Position numbers and translations under genes: made by a program. From contig NZ_LQPE01000005.1 of NCBI RefSeq assembly GCF_002101735.1, positions 1 to 64,000 of the forward strand: 64,000 bases of DNA, written 5' to 3'. Positions 24,253 through 35,134 of the stretch are shown here, piece by piece. Source of the DNA: Mycobacterium kyorinense. Its GTDB lineage: Bacteria > Actinomycetota > Actinomycetes > Mycobacteriales > Mycobacteriaceae. The notes beneath the pieces are model-generated. The model was not told where the DNA came from, made no database searches, and worked only from the letters and a program-made list of their open reading frames with translations. The first letter of the stretch is position 1. Every line of letters starts with the position of its first letter.

Positions 24253-26850
24253 GTGATCAGCGGCGATCCGCTGACCGGGCGCGAGGACGAACTCGCCGTT
24301 ATTCGCCGCGTGCTCGGCGGCGCTGGCAATCACTCCGGTGTGGTGATTGTCGGGACCGCGGGCGTGGGCAAGACCCGGCTCGCGCGTGAGGTGCTGACCC
24401 GAGCGCAGCGCTCCGGTGAACGCACGAAGTGGATCGTCGGAACCGAGTCCGCGCGCCGGCTGCCGCTGGGCGCCTTCACTGCGTCGCTCAGCGACGGGAT
24501 GTCCGATCCGCTGTCGAGCGTGCGACGCCTGGTCTACTCGTTCGTCACCCAACAGCAAAAGGGACGGGTGCTGCTCGGCGTCGACGACGCGCACCTCCTC
24601 GACGGGCTGTCTGCGCATGTGGTGCACCAGCTGGCCCAGTCCAACGGCGTGCGCCTGGTCGTCACCCTGCGTGCGGGCGGAGGCGAGCCCGATGCCGTCA
24701 CGGCGCTGTGGAAGGACGGCGGGCTGGTCCGCATGGACCTCCAACCGTTGTCGGCGGCGGCCACCCGCCGAATCATCGAGACGACCCTGGGCGGGCCGGT
24801 CGATGCCCGCAGCGCTCAGCGCTTCTGGAAGCTGACCGGCGGCAACGCCCTGTTCCTGCGGCAGATGCTGAGCGATCAGGTCGCGGCCGGTCGGATACGC
24901 GAGGTGGCGGGGGTGTGGATCTGGGACGAAGACGTCGCGGTCTCGCCCAGTATCGGCGACATGGTGGGCCGGCAGTTGAGCCGGCTGACCCCCGGTTTGG
25001 CGCTGGTGGTCGACACCCTGTCGCAGTGCGAACCGCTCGCGGTCGACGTCCTGACCGACCTGGTGCGGCGCCGCGACCTCGAAGTCGCCGAGCGGATGCA
25101 TCTGGTTAGCGTCGAGCGCGCCGGCAAGACGCTGATGGCCCGCCTGGCCCATCCGCTTTTCGGTGAGCTTCGCCGTGCGACCGCCGGTGAACTACACCTG
25201 TCGCGCATCCGCGGCCGGCTGGCGCAACGGCTGGCCAAGGACCCCGATCCCGACATGCATGCCACGGTCCGGCGGGCGCTGCTCACCCTGGAATCCGACG
25301 CTGCCCCGGATTCCGACCTTTTCCTGGCGTCGGCGCGACATGCCATGACCCTGCTCGACCTGGACCTCGCCGACCGGTTCGCCACCGCCGCAGCCGAAGC
25401 CGGGGCGCCCGAGGCCGCCGGTCTGCGCGCGATGAACCTGGTGCTCGCCGGGCGCGGCGCGGAAGCCGAAGACGTGCTGCGGGAGATGGACGACCATCGC
25501 TGGGCAACCGTGCGGGCGGCCAACCTGATCTGGATGCTCGGCCGGCCCCGCGACGCGGCAACCATCCTCGAACGGCTTGCCGCCACGCCCGAGTCGGCCG
25601 CGGAAGTGGCCGAGCGCACCGCGGTCGAAGCCTGTCTGGACGCGGTGCTGGCCCACTGCGAAGTTGCCGCCGAAAAGGCCCGGGCCACACTGGATTCCGG
25701 AGCAGTATCGGATTTCCATGCGATGATGGCGTCGGTCGCGCTGATCATGGCGATGGGCGCGCTGGGCGACGTAGACGACATCAGCGACGTCGCCGACGCC
25801 GCTCTGCAGCGCGCCGTGACGTCGTTCCAGGCGTCGCACATGCGGTTCTGGTTCGGCAGCGTCTATGCCCGGGCCTGCCGGTTGACCGGCCGCATCGACG
25901 AATGCGTGCGATCTGCGCAACAGATCGCCGACTCCGCCAAGGACATTCCCGGGCTGGCCTATGCCAACCTCGCATTCCTGATGGGCCAGGCCGAGCTGGT
26001 GCGCGGCGCGGTCACCAGCGCGGTGAAGCTCCTGCACGAAGCGTTGGCCGGCGTTCAAAAGCATGGTGTGACAACGGGTTTGGGGCCGGCATGCTGTTTC
26101 GCGCTCGCCGAGGCGCACGCCAAACTCGGCCAGTCGGCGGAAGCGAGCGAGGCGGCGCGCGAAGCGCGGGAGTGCGTTCCCCCTGACTACCTGTTCATGC
26201 AGACCGCGTTGTCGGTGGCGGCCGGCTGGGCGCTGGCCGCGGGCGGTTCGCTGAGCGACGCCGTGGCGACCGTACGAGCAGCCGCCATCGAAGCCCGCGA
26301 GCGTGCGCAACCAACACACGAGGTCGCCTGCCTGCAGGCCGCGGCTCAGTGGGGTGATGCCTCCGACAGCGAACGTGCGCGTCAGCTCGCAGGCACATTG
26401 TCGCTGCCGTTGGCGGATGCCGTTGCGCAGCATGCCGAATCGCTGCGGGCCGGTGACGGCGAGGGGCTGCTGGCGGCATCGGCGGCCTACCGGGCGATCG
26501 GTGACCGCGCCACCGCGGCCGACGTCGCCGCACAAGCGGCCGTCTGCTTCAACCGGACGCAGCACCGCAAGCGCGCACTCTATGCGTCGGCGCTGGCCAG
26601 GGAACTGTCCGACGCGTGCGGCGGGCTGCGCACACCCGCGCTGCGCACCCCGGTGGGGATTCCGCTGACGGGTCGCGAACGCGAAGTCATCGAATTGGTG
26701 GCCACCGGCTTGTCCAATCGCGAAATCGCCGATCGGCTGGTCATGTCGGTGCGCACCGTCGAAGGGCATGTGTACCGCGCCTGCCAGCGGGTGGGGGCCA
26801 AGTCACGGGAAGACCTCGCGGCGATACTGCAATCCGGCGCGACCCCCTGA
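24253..26850 (+). CDS. LAL-type LuxR regulator with AAA ATPase domain
   Basis: An 865-residue regulator. It has an N-terminal NTPase with Walker A VGTAGVGKT (residues 34-42) and Walker B VLLGVDDAHLLD (near 110). A long helical, TPR-like middle follows, then a C-terminal LuxR helix-turn-helix at about 806-860 (LTGREREVIELVATGLSNRE, RTVEGHVYRACQRVG). LAL (MalT-like) proteins activate transcription when a ligand and ATP drive oligomerisation. The target genes are unknown. The start is GTG with a leaderless-type promoter. It sits between the Rv3698-like and Rv3699-like genes, where I recall no such gene in M. tuberculosis, so it is probably an insertion. Confidence 0.88.
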   Translation: MISGDPLTGREDELAVIRRVLGGAGNHSGVVIVGTAGVGKTRLAREVLTRAQRSGERTKWIVGTESARRLPLGAFTASLSDGMSDPLSSVRRLVYSFVTQQQKGRVLLGVDDAHLLDGLSAHVVHQLAQSNGVRLVVTLRAGGGEPDAVTALWKDGGLVRMDLQPLSAAATRRIIETTLGGPVDARSAQRFWKLTGGNALFLRQMLSDQVAAGRIREVAGVWIWDEDVAVSPSIGDMVGRQLSRLTPGLALVVDTLSQCEPLAVDVLTDLVRRRDLEVAERMHLVSVERAGKTLMARLAHPLFGELRRATAGELHLSRIRGRLAQRLAKDPDPDMHATVRRALLTLESDAAPDSDLFLASARHAMTLLDLDLADRFATAAAEAGAPEAAGLRAMNLVLAGRGAEAEDVLREMDDHRWATVRAANLIWMLGRPRDAATILERLAATPESAAEVAERTAVEACLDAVLAHCEVAAEKARATLDSGAVSDFHAMMASVALIMAMGALGDVDDISDVADAALQRAVTSFQASHMRFWFGSVYARACRLTGRIDECVRSAQQIADSAKDIPGLAYANLAFLMGQAELVRGAVTSAVKLLHEALAGVQKHGVTTGLGPACCFALAEAHAKLGQSAEASEAAREARECVPPDYLFMQTALSVAAGWALAAGGSLSDAVATVRAAAIEARERAQPTHEVACLQAAAQWGDASDSERARQLAGTLSLPLADAVAQHAESLRAGDGEGLLAASAAYRAIGDRATAADVAAQAAVCFNRTQHRKRALYASALARELSDACGGLRTPALRTPVGIPLTGREREVIELVATGLSNREIADRLVMSVRTVEGHVYRACQRVGAKSREDLAAILQSGATP

Positions 26851-26895
26851 ACCGCGCGAATTCGAGTACTCCGCTACGCAATACACCCGGCCTGA

Positions 26896-27756
<861 letters not shown>

Positions 27757-27859
27757 GAGCTCATCTCGCCTCGAGGTATACGACACGGTCGCCAGGCTGT
27801 TGGCCGCAATAGCTTTGATCGCCCCGATCAGCGGGTTGATCCCCAGTGTCCACAGGGCT

Positions 27860-27884
27860 TATGTACATATACTCTTGGTAAGCT
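27860..27884 (+). promoter_or_regulatory. Operator/promoter of second vapBC
   Basis: TATGTACATA (27860-27869) is a perfect 10-base palindrome lying about where the -35 would be. TAAGCT (27879-27884) fits TANNNT with six bases before the vapB ATG at 27891, implying a leaderless transcript. Autorepression by VapBC at the palindrome is inferred. Confidence 0.5.
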
Positions 27885-27890
27885 GTATGC

Positions 27891-28118
27891 ATGCCTAAGC
27901 GGACAACGATCGAAATCGACGGGGACCTTCTAGCGCGGGCGAAACGTGCGTTGGGCCTGCCCACTACCCGCGCGACGGTCGAGGAGGCACTGCGGCAGGC
28001 CGCTGCTCAGGCGGAGTCCGCCCATGACGAAAGAGCAGCCAAGCAGCGCCAATACCTGGACAGCCTCTCTCAACGAGTCGACGTCGACGTGTTGGGCTCG
28101 GAGGAGATGTGGCGGTAA
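27891..28118 (+). CDS. VapB-family antitoxin
   Basis: A 75-residue antitoxin. The MPKRTTIEIDGDLLARAKRA start and TTRATVEEALRQAA helix form the DNA-binding part typical of VapB proteins. The C-terminal [15 protein letters not shown] is the usual toxin-binding tail. The frame ends inside the start of the partner toxin gene (overlap 28109-28118). The palindrome TATGTACATA lies upstream. This pair is separate from VapBC48 and has no counterpart that I recall at this position in M. tuberculosis. Confidence 0.82.
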   Translation: MPKRTTIEIDGDLLARAKRALGLPTTRATVEEALRQAAAQAESAHDERAAKQRQYLDSLSQRVDVDVLGSEEMWR

Positions 28119-28510
28119 GCGGATGGATCCTCGACAGAAGCGCAGCCGTCCGTGCCGCGGATCCCGTCATTGGTGCCCAGCTTGCCGAACTCGCCGGACA
28201 GCTCGTCGTCTGCTCAGTCGGTGAGCTGGAGCAGCTCTACTCCGCCCGCTCTGCGCGCGACTACGACCAACTCCAAGCGGACCTGCACGCGAGCTTCCCT
28301 ACCGTCGTCGCTCCCCCCGATCTGCTTGATCGGGCGCTGGTACTTCAGCGCGATCTCGCGCATCACCACGGAATGTGGCACCGCACGCCGATCCCGGCCC
28401 TGCTGATCGCTGAAACGGCCATCCACCATGGACTGGGCGTTGTGCATGTTGACCGTGACTATGCCCGCATCGCCGAGGTGCGACCGCTCACCGCCCGTCG
28501 CCTCGGCTAG
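28109..28510 (+). CDS. VapC-family PIN-domain toxin
   Basis: A 133-residue PIN-domain protein. [11 protein letters not shown] carries the first conserved aspartate (about residue 9), [13 protein letters not shown] the conserved glutamate, and [14 protein letters not shown] the C-terminal acidic pair. It is expected to be a Mg-dependent ribonuclease neutralised by the preceding VapB. The GTG start lies within the last codons of vapB. Its 3' end overlaps egtE on the other strand by 23 bases, so the toxin gene and the ergothioneine operon are tail to tail. Confidence 0.82.
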   Translation: MAVSGWILDRSAAVRAADPVIGAQLAELAGQLVVCSVGELEQLYSARSARDYDQLQADLHASFPTVVAPPDLLDRALVLQRDLAHHHGMWHRTPIPALLIAETAIHHGLGVVHVDRDYARIAEVRPLTARRLG

Positions 28511-29627
28511 CCGCGGTCGCTTCGGCCAACGCCTGGGCGAACGCCTCCAGTTCCTCGGTGGTGGTGTCGACGTGCGGCGAGACCCGCAGCACCGGCGCGG
28601 TCAGTTCCAACGGGGCCCGCTCCACTCCCGCTGCGGTGGTGACAATCCGCCGCTCGCGAATCAGCCAGGCCCGCACCGCATCTGGGTCGGCGCCGTCGAG
28701 CGGGGCTAGCGTGGTGATTGGGCTGGGCTCGTCGACCGCCTCGACCACCCGCCAGCCGCGCACGTCGGCCAGAGCAGTACGGGTGGCACGGCCCACTTCG
28801 GCCAGTCGTGCCCGTACCTGCGCGGGCCCCAAGGCTAGGTGCTCACCCAATGCCACCGAAAACCCCACCCGCGCAGCAACATTGGCTTCGCCGAGCTCGA
28901 GCCGACGCGCCACCGGCAGCGAGGACACCCAATCCGGCGGTGGCAGCCGCGGGCGCAGCCGCTGCATCAACTCGTCTCGTACCGCGATAGCACCGACTCC
29001 GCGCGGGCCGGCCAGCCATTTGCGCGACGACGTGTACGTCACGTCGGCGCCCACGGCGCAGTCGATCTGGCCCAGCGCCTGAGCCGCGTCGACCACCAGC
29101 GGCAGCCCCAATTCGCCGCACAGTCCCGCCATCTCGGCCAGTGGCTGCACGACACCGCGATGGCTGGCCACCGCGGTGAGGTGGACCAGGTCGGGTGGGT
29201 CGGCGGCCAGGCGCACGGCCGCCTCGTCGACCGAGGCTCTGCCGTCACCGTCGACCGGCAGTGGGCGGCGGGCGAATCCGTGTGCGGCCATCACGGCAAG
29301 GTTGGGCCCGTACTCACCCGGCAGGCAGGCCAGCGTGCGACCGCCTGGCCAGCTGCCCAGCAGCAGGTCCAGCGCGTGCAGTGAACCGGTGGTGAACACC
29401 ACCTCCGCGTCGGGCATACCGGCCAGCGCCGCGACGGCGGCACGCCCGGCGTCCAACACCGGCGCGGCGGCTTCGGCCGCGACGTATCCGCCGACCTCCG
29501 CCTCGTGGCGGGCATGCCGGGCGGCGGCATCGAGCGCGGCGAAACTCTGCCGCGAGCAAGCCGCGTTGTCCAAGTGCAGCCCGGCCACCGGTGGGCGGGC
29601 GGCCCGCCAGGCGTCCGGCAAGCTCAC
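28488..29627 (-). CDS. egtE: Ergothioneine C-S lyase EgtE
   Basis: A 379-residue fold-type I PLP enzyme. [17 protein letters not shown] opens the family, [13 protein letters not shown] carries the aspartate that contacts the PLP nitrogen, and [15 protein letters not shown] holds the PLP-binding lysine. EgtE cleaves the C-S bond of the hercynylcysteine sulfoxide to give ergothioneine, the last step of the pathway. The GTG at 29627 overlaps the egtD stop (GTGA); the long upstream frame only runs through egtD. It is the last gene of the operon and overlaps the convergent vapC gene by 23 bases. Confidence 0.92.
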   Translation of the reverse strand: MSLPDAWRAARPPVAGLHLDNAACSRQSFAALDAAARHARHEAEVGGYVAAEAAAPVLDAGRAAVAALAGMPDAEVVFTTGSLHALDLLLGSWPGGRTLACLPGEYGPNLAVMAAHGFARRPLPVDGDGRASVDEAAVRLAADPPDLVHLTAVASHRGVVQPLAEMAGLCGELGLPLVVDAAQALGQIDCAVGADVTYTSSRKWLAGPRGVGAIAVRDELMQRLRPRLPPPDWVSSLPVARRLELGEANVAARVGFSVALGEHLALGPAQVRARLAEVGRATRTALADVRGWRVVEAVDEPSPITTLAPLDGADPDAVRAWLIRERRIVTTAAGVERAPLELTAPVLRVSPHVDTTTEELEAFAQALAEATAASRGDGR

Positions 29628-30589
29628 TTGACTGCGAGTGAGAGTCCGAAATCGCCTGCCCCGTCGGTCCACCACCGAGTCCGCCGCAGTCCTGCCTGCG
29701 CCAGTTCGGCGGCCACCGCCTCGGGCCGGAACTTGCACGACACCTCGGTGAGCATCTCTTCTCCGGCGGCGAATTCGACGGTCAGGTCGAGTGCGCAGAT
29801 GCGCACCCGTTGCGGACACTCGGCCCGCAGCCACATTTCCATCCGCTCTTCGTCGGCGTTCCAACGCGCAACGTGCGCAAACGCCTGCACGTCGAAATCG
29901 GCGTCCAGTTCCCGATTGATCACCGCGAGCACATTGCGATTGAAGCGGGCGGTGACACCCGCGGCGTCGTCGTAGGCGCGCACCAGTCGGCCGGTGTCCT
30001 TGACCAGGTCGGTGCCCAGCAACAGGCTGTCGCCCGGCCGTAACACCGCGGCCAGCGACGCCAGGAACTCCGCACGCGGGCCGGTGGTCAGGTTGCCGAT
30101 CGTCGACCCCAAAAACACGAAGAGCCGCCGCCCGCCGCCGGGAATCTCGGCCAGATGCTCCTCGAAATCGCCGCACACAGCGGCGATTTCGATACCGGGG
30201 TATTCACGCTGGACGGCGGCCGCGGCCGAGGACAGCATGTTTGCGTCGACGTCGAACGGGACGAACCGGCGCAGCGAGCCACCGGCACGCAGCGCATCCA
30301 GCAGCATCCGAGTCTTCTCCGACGTCCCGCTGCCCAGCTCGACCAGGGTGTCGGCGCCGGCGACCGACGCTATCTCCCCGGATCGGGCCCGCAGAATCTC
30401 GGCCTCGGCGCGCGTCGGGTAGTACTCCGGCAACCGGGTGATCTGGTCGAACAGGTCGCTGCCCACCGAGTCGTAGAACCACTTGGGAGGCAAGGACTTC
30501 GGGGAACTGCGCAGACCGTCGAGCACATCGCGCCGCAACGCGTGGTAGGCGGAGTCTGCGGCCAGGTGGTTGGACAGCGTCAGCGTCAT
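29624..30589 (-). CDS. egtD: L-histidine N-alpha-methyltransferase EgtD
   Basis: A 321-residue SAM-dependent methyltransferase that adds three methyl groups to histidine to make hercynine, the first committed ergothioneine step. The SAM-binding loop is [14 protein letters not shown] near residues 80-93. [12 protein letters not shown] and FLGSTIGNL are typical EgtD segments, and the length agrees with the family (about 320). It overlaps egtC upstream (ATGA) and egtE downstream, so all are translated as one unit. Confidence 0.95.
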   Translation of the reverse strand: MTLTLSNHLAADSAYHALRRDVLDGLRSSPKSLPPKWFYDSVGSDLFDQITRLPEYYPTRAEAEILRARSGEIASVAGADTLVELGSGTSEKTRMLLDALRAGGSLRRFVPFDVDANMLSSAAAAVQREYPGIEIAAVCGDFEEHLAEIPGGGRRLFVFLGSTIGNLTTGPRAEFLASLAAVLRPGDSLLLGTDLVKDTGRLVRAYDDAAGVTARFNRNVLAVINRELDADFDVQAFAHVARWNADEERMEMWLRAECPQRVRICALDLTVEFAAGEEMLTEVSCKFRPEAVAAELAQAGLRRTRWWTDGAGDFGLSLAVK

Positions 30590-31278
30590 CGAAGTCCCTT
30601 CAGTGGAGTCACAGTGATTCCGTCGGGGGCGACCTCGACCAGATGGCGGTCCGGCATGTCCTCCCAGCCGGGATCGTCGTCGTACGGTTCGCTGGCCAGC
30701 ACCACGCCGTCGTCGCGACGCAGCAACGACAACGTGTCACCCCACGTGGTGGCGAGAAGGCGAGACCCGTTGCCCGCCAAGAGGTTCAGTCGAGCATGCG
30801 GGTCCGTGGCACCGAGCTCCGCGACCACATCACCCAGCGCATCCACCCCGCGAGCGAAGACCAGTGCAGCCAAAACAGCGCTGTCACAGACTGATTCGGC
30901 CGCAGGAGCGGCGGGCAGCACGCGCCGGTCGACGATACCGTTGTGGGACAACAGCCACCGGCCATCAGTGAACGGCGCGGTTGCGCTGACCTCGATCGGC
31001 ATGCTGACAGTCGCGGAGCGCACCGCCGCCACCACGCAATGGCTGCGCAATGCCGGCGCAACGGATTCGAACGACACATCTCCCCACAGCGGCGCGGCGC
31101 TGCGCCACCGCCGCGGCGTCGCACCGTCGAAAAACCCCACCCCCCAACCGTCGGCGTTGAGCAACCCGTGCTTTTGCCGGCGCGGCGCGTAGGACTGCGT
31201 CCGCAGGCCGTGCGGCGGGTCGAGCACCAGCGAGGACAGCGACACGTCCCGCCCCAACCAGCCCAGGTGCCTGCACAT
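30586..31278 (-). CDS. egtC: Ergothioneine amidohydrolase EgtC
   Basis: A 230-residue class II glutamine-amidotransferase-fold enzyme with the N-terminal nucleophile Cys2 (MCRHLGWLG). [14 protein letters not shown] and [11 protein letters not shown] provide the substrate-binding loops. It removes the glutamate from gamma-glutamyl-hercynylcysteine sulfoxide made by EgtB. Met1 must be removed to expose the cysteine. The ATG overlaps the egtB stop by one base (TGATG) and the stop overlaps egtD. Confidence 0.95.
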   Translation of the reverse strand: MCRHLGWLGRDVSLSSLVLDPPHGLRTQSYAPRRQKHGLLNADGWGVGFFDGATPRRWRSAAPLWGDVSFESVAPALRSHCVVAAVRSATVSMPIEVSATAPFTDGRWLLSHNGIVDRRVLPAAPAAESVCDSAVLAALVFARGVDALGDVVAELGATDPHARLNLLAGNGSRLLATTWGDTLSLLRRDDGVVLASEPYDDDPGWEDMPDRHLVEVAPDGITVTPLKGLR

Positions 31279-32555
31279 CAGACGTCCCAGACCAGGCGGA
31301 CACCGGAGAAGATCTGCCGGCGAATCGGGTGATCCCAGTTACGGAAGCTGGGCCGCAGGATCCCCGGCTCCACCGCCCACGACCCGCCGCGCAGGACCCG
31401 GTAATCCCCGCCGAAGAACGGCTGCGAGTAGCGCTGGTAGATCATCGGCGTGAATCCCGGCCACGGCTGCAGCGTCGAGGTGGTCCATTCCCAGACGTCG
31501 CCGAGCATCTGCTCGACGCCGTAGGCCGACGCCCCGGCCGGATATGCACCGACCGGCGCCGGCCGCAGGGCGTCACCGCCGAGGTTGGCGTGAGCGGCCG
31601 ACGGTTCCTCGGATCCCCAGGGGTAGCGGCGCCGCGCACCGGCGGCCGGATCCCACGCGCAGGCCTTCTCCCACTCGATTTCGGTGGGCAGCCGGGCACC
31701 GGCCCACGAGGCATAGGCCTCGGCCTCGAAGTAGGTGACGTGCTGGACCGGTTCGCCGGGCGGAATGTGCTCGACGTGCCCGAAACGGGTGCGTGTGCCG
31801 TCGGGGTTCCAGAACTGCGGCGCTGTCAGGCCGGCGCGCTGTCGGTGCTCCCAGCCGCGTTCCGACCACCACCGTTTGTCGGTGTAGCCGCACTCGTCGA
31901 TGAACTGTCGCCATTCGCCGTTGGTGACCGGGACCCGGCCGATCCGGAACGCCGGGACATCCACGACGTGCGCGGGGCGCTCGTTGTCCAGTGAATACGG
32001 TTCGCTCGCGGCGTCGACGCCCAGCACGAACGGTCCGCCTGGCACCAGCACCGACGTCCCGGCTACATCGGGCCGGCCCGGCGGCAACTCCGCGCCCGAG
32101 CCCAACAGCGGCGCACCGGTGCGCAGGTTCAGCGCCTGCAGCATGGTCTCGTCGTGCTGGTTTTCGTGGCTGATGACCATCGCGAAGACGAAGTCCGCGT
32201 CCGGCTCGTCGGGCAGCGCGTCGAGGGCGTCGAGAGCAGCCGATCGCACTGTGCGGCAATACTTTCGGGCCTCAGTCGGCGAGAGCAGCGGCAGGTCGGC
32301 GCGGCTGGCGCGGGAGTGCAGGAAGGCGTCGTAGAGGCCGTCGACGCCGGGCGGCAGGAGCCCGGGCCGGGTCGGGTCGCCGCCGCGCAGCAGCCACAGC
32401 TCCTCCTGCTGGCCGATGTGGGCGAGGTCCCACACCAGCGGGCTCATCAGTGGGTCGTACTGGCGGTGCAACTCGGCGTCGTCGAAGTCGACCAGCCGCA
32501 GGGTGCGCTCGCGCGCACGGGCCAGACCACGGGCCAGCGTCTCGCGTGACGTCAC
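31278..32555 (-). CDS. egtB: Hercynine oxygenase (sulfoxide synthase) EgtB
   Basis: A 425-residue non-haem iron enzyme. The N-terminal DinB-like domain carries the HX3HXE motif HENQHDE near residues 128-134, whose two histidines with an earlier one in DLAHIGQQE bind Fe(II). From about residue 170 comes the formylglycine-generating-enzyme/sulfatase-modifying fold, ending [12 protein letters not shown] and RLVWDV. EgtB joins hercynine and gamma-glutamylcysteine with O2 to form the C-S sulfoxide. The GTG at 32555 overlaps the egtA stop (GTGA); a longer frame upstream only shadows egtA. Confidence 0.95.
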   Translation of the reverse strand: MTSRETLARGLARARERTLRLVDFDDAELHRQYDPLMSPLVWDLAHIGQQEELWLLRGGDPTRPGLLPPGVDGLYDAFLHSRASRADLPLLSPTEARKYCRTVRSAALDALDALPDEPDADFVFAMVISHENQHDETMLQALNLRTGAPLLGSGAELPPGRPDVAGTSVLVPGGPFVLGVDAASEPYSLDNERPAHVVDVPAFRIGRVPVTNGEWRQFIDECGYTDKRWWSERGWEHRQRAGLTAPQFWNPDGTRTRFGHVEHIPPGEPVQHVTYFEAEAYASWAGARLPTEIEWEKACAWDPAAGARRRYPWGSEEPSAAHANLGGDALRPAPVGAYPAGASAYGVEQMLGDVWEWTTSTLQPWPGFTPMIYQRYSQPFFGGDYRVLRGGSWAVEPGILRPSFRNWDHPIRRQIFSGVRLVWDV

Positions 32556-33829
32556 GGGTCTCCCTGCGCCAGCCTGGTGACCGTGGGTGCGATGCCGTCG
32601 TCGATCACCCGGTCGGAAAAGTCGTCGGCGGGACAGCGGCCTTGCTCGACCGCTTGGACCAGGCGGCCCATCTCCTGGTCGAGCTGGCCGGGTGCCCGTT
32701 CGGCGGCGGCGGCCACGCAACGGTTGGCCGCGGCGTACAGCCGCCGGTCGGCTAGCCCCACCCGGGCCGCGGTGTCCCAGGCGCCGGCCACCGGTTCGAC
32801 GGCTTCGGCTGCGATGTCGGCGGTATCCGGGTCGTCGAGCAACGCCACCAAGGTGAACACCACTGCGGGCCACATCGAGTCCGGAATGCTGTCGAGGTAA
32901 CGGATTTCGAGCCACTGCCGTGGCCGCACCGGCGGGAACAGCGTGGTGAGGTGGTATTCCAGATCGGCCGTGGTCGGGCGGCGCCCGCCGAGCAGCGCCC
33001 GCCCGTCGGCCCAGTCGGCGAACGGCACATACTGCGTCACCGGCACCGCGTCCGGGGTGTGCACCAGCATCACCGGGGCCTTCAGCGCGTAGCGTGCCCA
33101 ATCGGTTCCGGGATCGTCGCCGCTGGCGGTCAGAATGGGTCCGCAGCGCGCCGAATCCAGCTGACCCCACACCCGCTGGCGGGTGGACAGCCAACCGGAG
33201 AATTTCCCGCCCAGCAGCGGGGAATTGGCGGCGATCGCGATCATCGTAGGGCCCAGTGCGTGCGCCAGCCGCACTCGCGCACCCCATCCCGGTTGCGGCC
33301 CGGCGTCCAGGTTGACCTGAATTGATGCCGTCGACGTCATCATCGCCGCGCCCGCCACCCCGGTGTCGGTGGCGGCGAAGAACTGTTCCATGGCGGCATA
33401 GCGTGCGCCGGGGTTGATCCGGTTGGCCGGCCGCAGCGGGTCGGTGCCCAGCTGCACCAAGCCCAGGCCCGCCCCGGCGAATGCCTTGCGCAGCACCGCC
33501 TGGTCGCTGGTCATCGCCTCGATGGCCGGCGCCACGCCGTCGCTGGGCGGACCCGAAAGTTCCACGGCGCCACCGGGTTCCACGGTAACGGCACTGCCGC
33601 CGGGCATCGGCGGAAGCGACTCGAGCACGTCGGTGATTTCGTCCCAGCCGGGTCTGCGGTGCGGCTCGAGCGGGTCGTAGCAGTGCGCCTCGACCTCCAG
33701 GCCGACCCGGCCAAGCGGCGCGTCAGCCAGGCAGGTGTCGGTGATGTATTGCGCGGCGGCCGCCGAACTGGTCAGTTCACCGTCGGCGAGGCGTGTGTGA
33801 TCCAGCTGCGACGCGACGGCGAAAGCCAT
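32552..33829 (-). CDS. egtA: Glutamate-cysteine ligase EgtA
   Basis: A 425-residue GCS2-type ligase that makes gamma-glutamylcysteine from glutamate and cysteine, the sulfur donor used by EgtB. Segments [20 protein letters not shown] and [17 protein letters not shown] carry conserved acidic and basic residues of the active site. [14 protein letters not shown] lies in the C-terminal half. The ATG at 33829 follows GGAGG at normal spacing. It is the first gene of the five-gene egt operon. Confidence 0.93.
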   Translation of the reverse strand: MAFAVASQLDHTRLADGELTSSAAAAQYITDTCLADAPLGRVGLEVEAHCYDPLEPHRRPGWDEITDVLESLPPMPGGSAVTVEPGGAVELSGPPSDGVAPAIEAMTSDQAVLRKAFAGAGLGLVQLGTDPLRPANRINPGARYAAMEQFFAATDTGVAGAAMMTSTASIQVNLDAGPQPGWGARVRLAHALGPTMIAIAANSPLLGGKFSGWLSTRQRVWGQLDSARCGPILTASGDDPGTDWARYALKAPVMLVHTPDAVPVTQYVPFADWADGRALLGGRRPTTADLEYHLTTLFPPVRPRQWLEIRYLDSIPDSMWPAVVFTLVALLDDPDTADIAAEAVEPVAGAWDTAARVGLADRRLYAAANRCVAAAAERAPGQLDQEMGRLVQAVEQGRCPADDFSDRVIDDGIAPTVTRLAQGDP

Positions 33830-33882
33830 ATCCCGATCCCTCCGGGCCCCGACCGTGGTCGCGGGCCGTTGGCGTGCGCGCG

Positions 33883-33899
33883 GCTATCGCCACGATAAC
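33883..33899. promoter_or_regulatory. Inverted repeat upstream of egtA
   Basis: GCTATCG-CCA-CGATAAC is a 7-base inverted repeat with one mismatch, 54 bases upstream of the egtA ATG in the 123-base gap before the operon. Its inner TATCG/CGATA is perfect. It may be a regulator site for the ergothioneine operon; no specific factor can be assigned by eye. Confidence 0.35.
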
Positions 33900-33952
33900 C
33901 GTTACGTTCTATCTTCCAGAGGGCACCGACATATTCCCCTTGCTCGGGCGTG

Positions 33953-34594
33953 TTACTGACCGAGCGCGTTTTCCATGGCTCCGGCCAGCACGTTCACCGC
34001 CGGGCCGCCGTTGCCCGACTGGCAGACCTTTGCCTGCAACAACACGTTTTCCCGCAGCCGGGTCTGGTTGAAGCAGCGCCGGTCGGTGCCACCCTCCTGC
34101 TTGGTCCACGCCGCGTCGGTGGCGCCGGGTGGGCCGCCGTCGAACGACCACACCTCGGTGGCGCCGGTGTCCAGGTGCATCGCGGTGGTCTGCCCCGAGC
34201 AGCCGGCGGTGCGGTCCACCACGCGGTGAAAGGCGCGGCCCGCAGCGTCACCCGTGGCAAAGACGCCCACCGCCTGCTTGACGAAGTGCGCCTTGTCGGT
34301 GGCCGACGTCTGGGTGATGGCGCTGTTGAACGACGCCAGGTCGGGATCGTTGTAGACCTCGGGCAACCCGATGTCGGCCCAGTTGTTGCACACCGGGTCG
34401 TCGACCCAATATCCCTGGTACGGCTCGGTGGACACCGACTCCCAACGCATCGGACCACCGACGATGTTGCCCACCGAACCCTTGCCCATCACCGCGTAGT
34501 TGACCACGCCGGGATCCGAGGGGCGGGCGGCCGCGGTCGGGGCCGCTGCAAGGGCAAGGCCGATGCCCACCGCCGCGGCAGCGGTTCGCCCCAC
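33953..34594 (-). CDS. Secreted PknH-sensor-like protein (Rv3705c-like)
   Basis: A 213-residue exported protein. Residues 1-25 are a signal peptide (AAAAVGIGLALAAAPTAAA core). The rest resembles the extracellular sensor domain of the kinase PknH. Four cysteines (PVCNNW, TAGCSGQ, RRCFNQ, KVCQSG) can form the two disulfides of that fold. It may bind a ligand at the cell surface, but has no kinase part. The start is GTG at 34594, 3 bases after the stop of the Ohr gene, so the two are probably one transcript. Confidence 0.82.
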   Translation of the reverse strand: MGRTAAAAVGIGLALAAAPTAAARPSDPGVVNYAVMGKGSVGNIVGGPMRWESVSTEPYQGYWVDDPVCNNWADIGLPEVYNDPDLASFNSAITQTSATDKAHFVKQAVGVFATGDAAGRAFHRVVDRTAGCSGQTTAMHLDTGATEVWSFDGGPPGATDAAWTKQEGGTDRRCFNQTRLRENVLLQAKVCQSGNGGPAVNVLAGAMENALGQ

Positions 34595-34597
34595 GGG

Positions 34598-35026
34598 TTA
34601 GACCTTGGCCGACACGTCGATGTCGACGTTGCCCCGGGTGGCCTTGGAGTAGGGGCACACCTGGTGCGCCTGGTGCATCAGGTCGTCGGCGGCCTTCTGC
34701 TCCAGGCCGGGCAGGTAGCCGATGATCTTGCCGGTCAACCCGAAACCACCCGCGGGATCCTTGCCGAACCCGACCTCGACGGTGACGTTGGTGGCGTCGT
34801 CGAGCTTGACGTTGGACTTGCCGGCGACCAGCCGGAGCGCACCGAGGAAACAGGCCGCATACCCGGCCGAGAACAGCTGCTCGGGGTTGGTGCCGTCGCC
34901 ACTGCCGCCCATCTCCTTCGGCGGCCGGGTGTCGAGGTCGATGCGACCGTCCGATGACTTCACATGACCGTCGCGGCCGCCGCCGGTTGCCGTGGACTCC
35001 GTGGTGAAAACGAGTTCGATGCTCAT
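34598..35026 (-). CDS. Organic hydroperoxide resistance protein (Ohr/OsmC)
   Basis: A 142-residue Ohr-family peroxidase. The two redox cysteines are in GYAACFLGAL (Cys59) and QVCPYSKATRGN (Cys124), and Arg18 lies in the N-terminal GGGRDG. Ohr reduces organic peroxides using lipoyl or thiol partners. I start at the ATG at 35026, where the family begins (MSIELVFTTESTATGG); a second ATG four codons upstream (35038) is possible. It lies between the egt operon and small envelope genes, and precedes the secreted sensor-like gene. Confidence 0.9.
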   Translation of the reverse strand: MSIELVFTTESTATGGGRDGHVKSSDGRIDLDTRPPKEMGGSGDGTNPEQLFSAGYAACFLGALRLVAGKSNVKLDDATNVTVEVGFGKDPAGGFGLTGKIIGYLPGLEQKAADDLMHQAHQVCPYSKATRGNVDIDVSAKV

Positions 35027-35134
35027 GGGCTCGATCATGCCAACCCTGCCCGTGAAACAGAACCTAGGGCAGCGATTCCAGCTCGAGCGCAGCCCTGGCT
35101 TCTGTTTGGCGGCATTAATTTCCGCGGCGGGCCG

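Noticed and set aside
26301-26340. A GCGAGCGTGCG string resembling the padR-glpK inverted-repeat arm
   Set aside because: It is inside the LAL coding sequence, only partly matches and has no paired arm, so it is coincidence.
32556-33287. Extension of egtB to a 669-residue protein
   Set aside because: The added part is only the antiparallel-frame reading of egtA; the GTG overlapping the egtA stop gives the normal EgtB length.
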